From CAWBCI01 sp963787195 (lineage in GTDB: Bacteria; Bacteroidota; Bacteroidia; Bacteroidales; JAGOPY01): a stretch of 63,576 nucleotides of DNA. The stretch is taken from positions 1 to 63,576 of the forward strand of contig CAWBCI010000064.1 of the NCBI GenBank assembly GCA_963787195.1. Reading direction: 5' to 3'. A model generated the notes under the pieces. The model ran no database searches, was not told where the DNA came from, and saw only the letters and a program-made list of their open reading frames with translations. Each line of letters begins with the position of its first letter. The first letter of the stretch is position 1. This document shows, one piece after another, positions 60,476-63,576 of this stretch. A program made the position numbers and the translations under genes.

Positions 60476-60741
60476 TAGCATGGTGGAAAAGTGGAAAGGT
60501 GATATGGTGAAAAAGTGTTTGGGCGTTTTCCTCCGTGGAACTCCGTTTCCTCCGTGGAACTCCGTGTAATAAAATAACGTTTCATACTCATTGCCTTTTT
60601 TAATTATTTCACGGAGTTCCACAGAGATTTACACGGAGATCCACTGAGAATTTTTCCGACTAAGAACCTGGAATTTGGAATTTGTTTGTCTTTTGTTATT
60701 TGTCATTTGGAATTTACGAAGTATTTAATTCACAGTTTCCT
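60476..60741. other. Repeat-rich spacer before miaA
   Basis: Contains CTCCGTGGAACTCCGT words in direct and inverted form (60530-60570 and 60610-60650), then a TTTGGAATTTGTTTGTC/TTTGTCATTTGGAATT segment at 60670-60715 resembling the one at 42840. No gene or clear promoter seen. Confidence 0.45.
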
Positions 60742-61650
60742 TTGAAATATTCATCCGAAAATACACTTATAGTTCTTCTTGGTCCCACTGCTGTGGGTAA
60801 AACTGGTGTGGCAATCCGGCTTGCAGAAGCTTTACAGACCGAAATCATCTCAGCCGACTCAAGGCAGTTTTATAAAGAAATGAAAATCGGGACGGCACCG
60901 CCGGATGCTGAGGAATTGAAGCGGGTCAGGCATCATTTCATAGCTTCTCATTCCATAAAAGATGATTATAATGTATCGCAGTTTGAAGCGGATGTTATGA
61001 AACTGCTTGAGGAACTTTTTGAGAAGTACCGGAAAGTCGTGATGGTAGGTGGTTCGGGATTATATATTGATGCAGTTTGCAAGGGAATAGACGAGCTTCC
61101 CGACCCGAGCCCGGAACTGCGTAAAAATCTGACAGAGAATTTTGAGGAGAAAGGCCTGGAATATTTGCAGGAGGAACTGAAAAGACTTGACCCCGAATAT
61201 TATTTGAAAGTAGACCTGATGAACCCAAAACGCCTGCTCAGGGCGCTGGAAGTATGCATGGCCACAGGAAAACCCTATTCTTCATTCAGAAAAAATACCA
61301 TTTCAGAACGTCCTTTCAGGATTATTAAAATCGGTTTGAACCTGCCCAGGGAAGAGCTTATCCGGAATATAGACCTGAGAATAGATCATATGCTGGATGA
61401 AGGCTTGTTGAAGGAAGCCCGGAAACTCTATCCTTTTAAAAAGCAAAATGCCCTGAATACAGTGGGTTATAAGGAATTTTTTGATTATTTCGATGGAAAG
61501 ATCAGCCTTGAACAGGCAATCCAGAATATGCGGACCAATACCAGAAGATATGCCAAAAGGCAGATGACCTGGTTCAGGAAGGACGGAGCGATTAGGTGGT
61601 TTAAACCGGAGGAGTTTGAGGGGATACTGGAGTATGTTGAAAGTATTTAG
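60742..61650 (+). CDS. miaA: tRNA dimethylallyltransferase
   Basis: About 302 aa if started at the TTG at 60742; there is no in-frame ATG before the P-loop, and the earlier TTG at 60682 lies in repeat-like sequence. GPTAVGKT P-loop, SADSRQFYKEM, DDYNVSQFE, VGGSGLYIDA, NTVGYKEFFDYF and RRYAKRQMTWFR are all hallmarks of MiaA. It prenylates A37 of tRNAs reading UNN codons. The lack of ATG and of an obvious ribosome-binding site makes the exact start uncertain. Confidence 0.88.
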   Translation: MKYSSENTLIVLLGPTAVGKTGVAIRLAEALQTEIISADSRQFYKEMKIGTAPPDAEELKRVRHHFIASHSIKDDYNVSQFEADVMKLLEELFEKYRKVVMVGGSGLYIDAVCKGIDELPDPSPELRKNLTENFEEKGLEYLQEELKRLDPEYYLKVDLMNPKRLLRALEVCMATGKPYSSFRKNTISERPFRIIKIGLNLPREELIRNIDLRIDHMLDEGLLKEARKLYPFKKQNALNTVGYKEFFDYFDGKISLEQAIQNMRTNTRRYAKRQMTWFRKDGAIRWFKPEEFEGILEYVESI

Positions 61651-61655
61651 TCGTC

Positions 61656-61690
61656 AGTCAGCAGTCAGCAGTCAGCAGTCAGCAGTCACC
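61656..61690. repeat. Heptamer tandem repeat (AGTCAGC), 5 units
   Basis: Four perfect AGTCAGC units and one variant (AGTCACC), starting 6 bp after the miaA stop, followed by three CTTATCAC words. Same heptamer as at 54507-54537. Confidence 0.9.
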
Positions 61691-61764
61691 TTATCACCTT
61701 ATCACCTTATCACTTTTTCCCAATACCAGTACCCTTTCTGCAAATTAAAAAAGATCCAACGTCC

Positions 61765-62604
61765 TTACAATTTATGATACCGAACCAGCCCTTCCATCGG
61801 GTTCTTGATGATGCTTTGGACAGTCAGGCCTTCCTCTTTGGCAACTTCCCCGAAGATATCCCCGTAATGATAGCCTACCGAGCCGATAAGCCCTAAGGGA
61901 AGTTCTTTGTAGCGGCTGTATTTGGTGACCTGTTCCTTCATAAAATCCCTGAAATTCCGCCGGATGAGTTCCCGCACATATTCCTCCTGCCGGAATTCTC
62001 CCAGAAAGCGGGAAAAGCTTGACAGGAAGCGATTTGGGTGAGGCTTACTGTAAACTGCATCCAAAATGTTCTCCAGGGAATATCCATATTTTGAATCAAA
62101 AGCCGATCGGATATTCTCAGGCAGCATATTCCTCAGGTAGTCGGTCAGGAAAAGTTTACCCAGGTAAGCCCCGCTGCCTTCATCCCCGAAAAGATAACCC
62201 AGCGAAGGCACGTTTTCCTTAATATCCCTGCCATCATAGCGGCATGAATTAGAGCCGGTCCCGAGTATGCAGGCAATCCCTTCCTTTCTTCCGAACAAAG
62301 CCCTTGCAGCTCCCAGCAGGTCATGTTCTATTTCGCAATCGGCAATGGGGAAAACCTCTTTCAGGGCATCTTCAACTATTCCGCATTTTTGTGGGGTGGA
62401 ACATCCCGCACCATAAAAGAAAACTTTGCTAATCTTATCCTGTCTTATAATCGGAACAAGGTCTTTATCCAGGATGTTTTCCAGGATACGCGATTCCATG
62501 AAATAAGGATTAAAACCGGAAGTTTCTATCGGGTCGGAGACATGGTTTTCGTCAATAATAACCCATTGGGTTTTGGTAGCCCCGCTGTCGGCAATGAGGA
62601 TCAT
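61765..62604 (-). CDS. BadF/BadG-type ATPase, N-acetylglucosamine kinase-like
   Basis: 279 aa ASKHA-fold protein. Phosphate loop ADSGATKTQWV (5-15), second phosphate motif CILGTGSNS, DEGSGAYLG, and LIGSVGYHYGDIF adenosine motif. Family members phosphorylate GlcNAc or MurNAc-derived amino sugars. The Bacteroidota version of this length is usually annotated as an N-acetylglucosamine kinase. Substrate inferred, not proven. A TAATTTTG -7 box lies at 62627-62634. Confidence 0.82.
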   Translation of the reverse strand: MILIADSGATKTQWVIIDENHVSDPIETSGFNPYFMESRILENILDKDLVPIIRQDKISKVFFYGAGCSTPQKCGIVEDALKEVFPIADCEIEHDLLGAARALFGRKEGIACILGTGSNSCRYDGRDIKENVPSLGYLFGDEGSGAYLGKLFLTDYLRNMLPENIRSAFDSKYGYSLENILDAVYSKPHPNRFLSSFSRFLGEFRQEEYVRELIRRNFRDFMKEQVTKYSRYKELPLGLIGSVGYHYGDIFGEVAKEEGLTVQSIIKNPMEGLVRYHKL

Positions 62605-62626
62605 AGCATTTAGTTTTATTAAGCCA

Positions 62627-62634
62627 CAAAATTA
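62627..62634 (-). promoter_or_regulatory. Predicted -7 promoter box (TAATTTTG) for the sugar kinase
   Basis: Perfect TAnnTTTG on the minus strand, 23 bp before the start codon at 62604. Confidence 0.55.
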
Positions 62635-62671
62635 TATTTTATTGGATACGGCTTGAAATAAATTAAGGCGA

Positions 62672-63061
62672 TTAGAAGCAGGCAAGTATTTTAGGGATGA
62701 AGATAATCCCTCCGATAATGGCGGCACTGATGGCTGCGACCAGGACCCCGCCGGCAGCCAGGTCCTTGACCCTTCCCGCTTTTTCATGATATTCAGGGCT
62801 CACCAGGTCGACAAGCTCTTCCAGCGCTGTATTGAAAGCTTCCGCAGAGATCACCAGGCCGATGGCGAAAATGACAAGGATCCATTCAATAGAATTTAAG
62901 TTGAAGAATATTCCCATTACTATAACCAGGATCATGGAAATGAAGTGTATAACAGCATTCGGTTGCGTACGGAATAGGTAAGTTAAGCCATGCAGGGCAA
63001 AAGCAAAGCTCCTGATCCTTTTTTTTAAAGTCCGCTTATCTTCCGGCAATGCTTTATTCAT
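62672..63061 (-). CDS. dgkA: Diacylglycerol kinase family protein (DgkA-like)
   Basis: 129 aa with three transmembrane helices (about 38-53, 57-74 and 105-122) and the DgkA signature SAEAFNTALEELVD with GRVKDLAAGGVLVAA. In Gram-negatives it phosphorylates diacylglycerol; the Gram-positive paralogue phosphorylates undecaprenol. Active as a homotrimer in the inner membrane. Monocistronic. Confidence 0.9.
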   Translation of the reverse strand: MNKALPEDKRTLKKRIRSFAFALHGLTYLFRTQPNAVIHFISMILVIVMGIFFNLNSIEWILVIFAIGLVISAEAFNTALEELVDLVSPEYHEKAGRVKDLAAGGVLVAAISAAIIGGIIFIPKILACF

Positions 63062-63095
63062 GCTAATTTTCTTGATGGATAAAGATAAAAAATGT

Positions 63096-63127
63096 TTGCC
63101 CGTATCAAATGAAATTTATTATTTTTG
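63096..63127 (+). promoter_or_regulatory. Predicted promoter of the tRNA-Gly array
   Basis: TTG at 63096-63098 and TATTTTTG at 63120-63127, separated by 21 bp. This matches the Bacteroidota -33/-7 arrangement, and transcription would start about 15 bp before the first tRNA-derived unit. Confidence 0.6.
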
Positions 63128-63148
63128 CCCATCATTTATTGTACCAAC

Positions 63149-63209
63149 GCGGAAATAGCTCAGTTGGAGTCCGCCAGAGGCGGATCCCAAGCTGAGGGTC
63201 GCAAAACAA
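63149..63209 (+). pseudogene. tRNA-Gly-derived repeat unit 1 (broken)
   Basis: Carries the tRNA 5' part GCGGAAATAGCTCAGTTGG, then the palindrome TCCGCC-AGA-GGCGGA instead of the D-arm 3' half and anticodon 5' half, then CCCAAGCTGAGGGTCGC, and ends in AAAACAA without T-arm or acceptor 3' strand. It cannot form a tRNA. Confidence 0.8.
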
Positions 63210-63271
63210 GCGGAAATAGCTCAGTTGGTTGTCCGCCAGAGGCGGATCCCAAGCTGAGGGTCGCAAAACAA
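63210..63271 (+). pseudogene. tRNA-Gly-derived repeat unit 2 (broken)
   Basis: Near-identical to unit 1 (GTTGGTTGTCC in place of GTTGGAGTCC), with the same TCCGCC-AGA-GGCGGA palindrome and the same loss of the T-arm. Confidence 0.8.
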
Positions 63272-63344
63272 GCGGAAATAGCTCAGTTGGTAGAGCATTA
63301 GCTTCCCAAGCTGAGGGTCGCGGGTTCGAGTCCCGTTTTCCGCT
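63272..63344 (+). tRNA. tRNA-Gly (anticodon CCC)
   Basis: Folds to a complete cloverleaf: acceptor GCGGAAA/TTTCCGC, D-arm GCTC/GAGC with AGTTGGTA loop, anticodon stem TTAGC/GCTGA with loop TTCCCAA (anticodon CCC), T-arm CGGG/CCCG with TTCGAGT, discriminator T. It reads GGG. No encoded CCA, consistent with the need for a CCA-adding enzyme. Followed by a strong terminator. Confidence 0.93.
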
Positions 63345-63352
63345 CTACGAAG

Positions 63353-63385
63353 AACCGGCAGTCTGAACAGGCTTCCGGTTTTTTT
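63353..63385 (+). terminator. Intrinsic terminator of tRNA-Gly
   Basis: AACCGG/CCGGTT outer stem with an AGTCT/AGGCT inner stem, followed by seven T. A second identical copy is at 63471-63503 after unit 4. Confidence 0.85.
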
Positions 63386-63462
63386 ATGAAATAGCTCAGT
63401 TGGTTGTCCGCCTCTGGCGGATCCCAAGCTGAGGGTCGCGGGTTCGAGTCCCGTTTTCCGCT
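63385..63462 (+). pseudogene. tRNA-Gly-derived repeat unit 4 (broken)
   Basis: Keeps the T-arm and acceptor 3' strand, but the acceptor 5' strand GCGG is replaced by TATG and the D/anticodon segment by TCCGCC-TCT-GGCGGA, the exact reverse complement of the palindrome in units 1 and 2. Confidence 0.8.
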
Positions 63463-63470
63463 CTTCGAAG

Positions 63471-63503
63471 AACCGGCAGTCTGAACAGGCTTCCGGTTTT
63501 TTT
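63471..63503 (+). terminator. Duplicate intrinsic terminator after unit 4
   Basis: Same sequence as the terminator at 63353-63385; part of the 118-bp tandem period (unit 4 to unit 5). Confidence 0.85.
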
Positions 63504-63576
63504 ATGAAATAGCTCAGTTGGTTGTCCGCCTCTGGCGGATCCCAAGCTGAGGGTCGCGGGTTCGAGTCCCGTTTTC
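63503..63576 (+). pseudogene. tRNA-Gly-derived repeat unit 5 (broken, cut by window end)
   Basis: Identical to unit 4 as far as the window reaches. The array probably continues beyond the edge. Confidence 0.75.

Noticed and set aside
63221..63427. 68-aa minus-strand ORF over the tRNA array
   Set aside because: Antisense to the intact tRNA-Gly and its terminator; arises from the repeats.

Overview
The window is chromosomal DNA of a member of the Bacteroidota. Evidence seen directly: many genes are preceded by the phylum's TAnnTTTG -7 promoter box; exported proteins carry type IX secretion (T9SS) or gliding-motility C-terminal domains; and the gene order DUF1573-yajC-YbbR-coaE is typical of the phylum. 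A more precise rank cannot be read from the sequence. The first ~600 bases are GC-rich, unlike the rest, and look like a foreign or chimeric block joined to a Bacteroidota beta-helix gene.

Layout. 0.5-7.6 kb: two large secreted beta-helix/solenoid proteins, the second with an N-terminal C39-like peptidase domain; neither ends in a sorting domain. 7.5-15.4 kb (minus): retropepsin-like protease, LOG protein, patatin, uvrA (frameshifted), lytic transglycosylase, rfbC, lpd. 15.6-20.1 kb (plus): a threonine/methionine-branch cluster (cystathionine-synthase-like PLP enzyme, thrC, thrH) followed by an SDR enzyme. 20.1-25.0 kb (minus): four exported proteins of unknown function, ending in a 901-aa leucine-rich-repeat protein. 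25.1-27 kb: a divergent Lrp regulator / methionine-gamma-lyase-like pair. 27-33.8 kb: housekeeping genes (def, ruvX, dapD, coaE, YbbR, yajC) and a gliding-motility C-terminal-domain protein. 34.1-42.4 kb: clpB, an outer-membrane barrel, ychF, rpsA (S1 with an acidic heptapeptide repeat) and rnz. 43-46.3 kb: tandem paralogous T9SS cargo genes, both frameshifted. 46.4-51.3 kb (minus): an IS1-like remnant, an FAD/Fe-S dehydrogenase in three frames, a DUF1338/HglS-like dioxygenase and a lipoate ligase, which together suggest a 2-oxoadipate to D-2-hydroxyglutarate to 2-oxoglutarate route. 52-54.4 kb: a fused aconitase-superfamily enzyme (frameshifted near its end) and an HD-like protein. 54.6-56 kb: an IS110-family element with a structured 5' non-coding segment that is a candidate bridge RNA, lying among REP-like palindromes. 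56.3-63.1 kb: membrane AraC regulator, isocitrate/isopropylmalate-type dehydrogenase, CCA-adding-type enzyme, miaA, BadF-type sugar kinase and a diacylglycerol kinase. 63.1 kb to the end: a tRNA-Gly(CCC) gene embedded in four tRNA-derived repeats in which the D-arm/anticodon-arm segment is replaced by a short palindrome.

Two themes recur. At least seven reading-frame breaks fall in otherwise good genes (uvrA, the FAD dehydrogenase twice, the aconitase-like enzyme, and both T9SS paralogues). Those that can be resolved are best repaired by removing one base. This points to assembly indels or to real decay, and raw reads would separate the two. Intergenic spaces also hold short tandem repeats, mostly heptamers, and an interspersed T/G-rich word family; some of these run into the ends of flanking genes.
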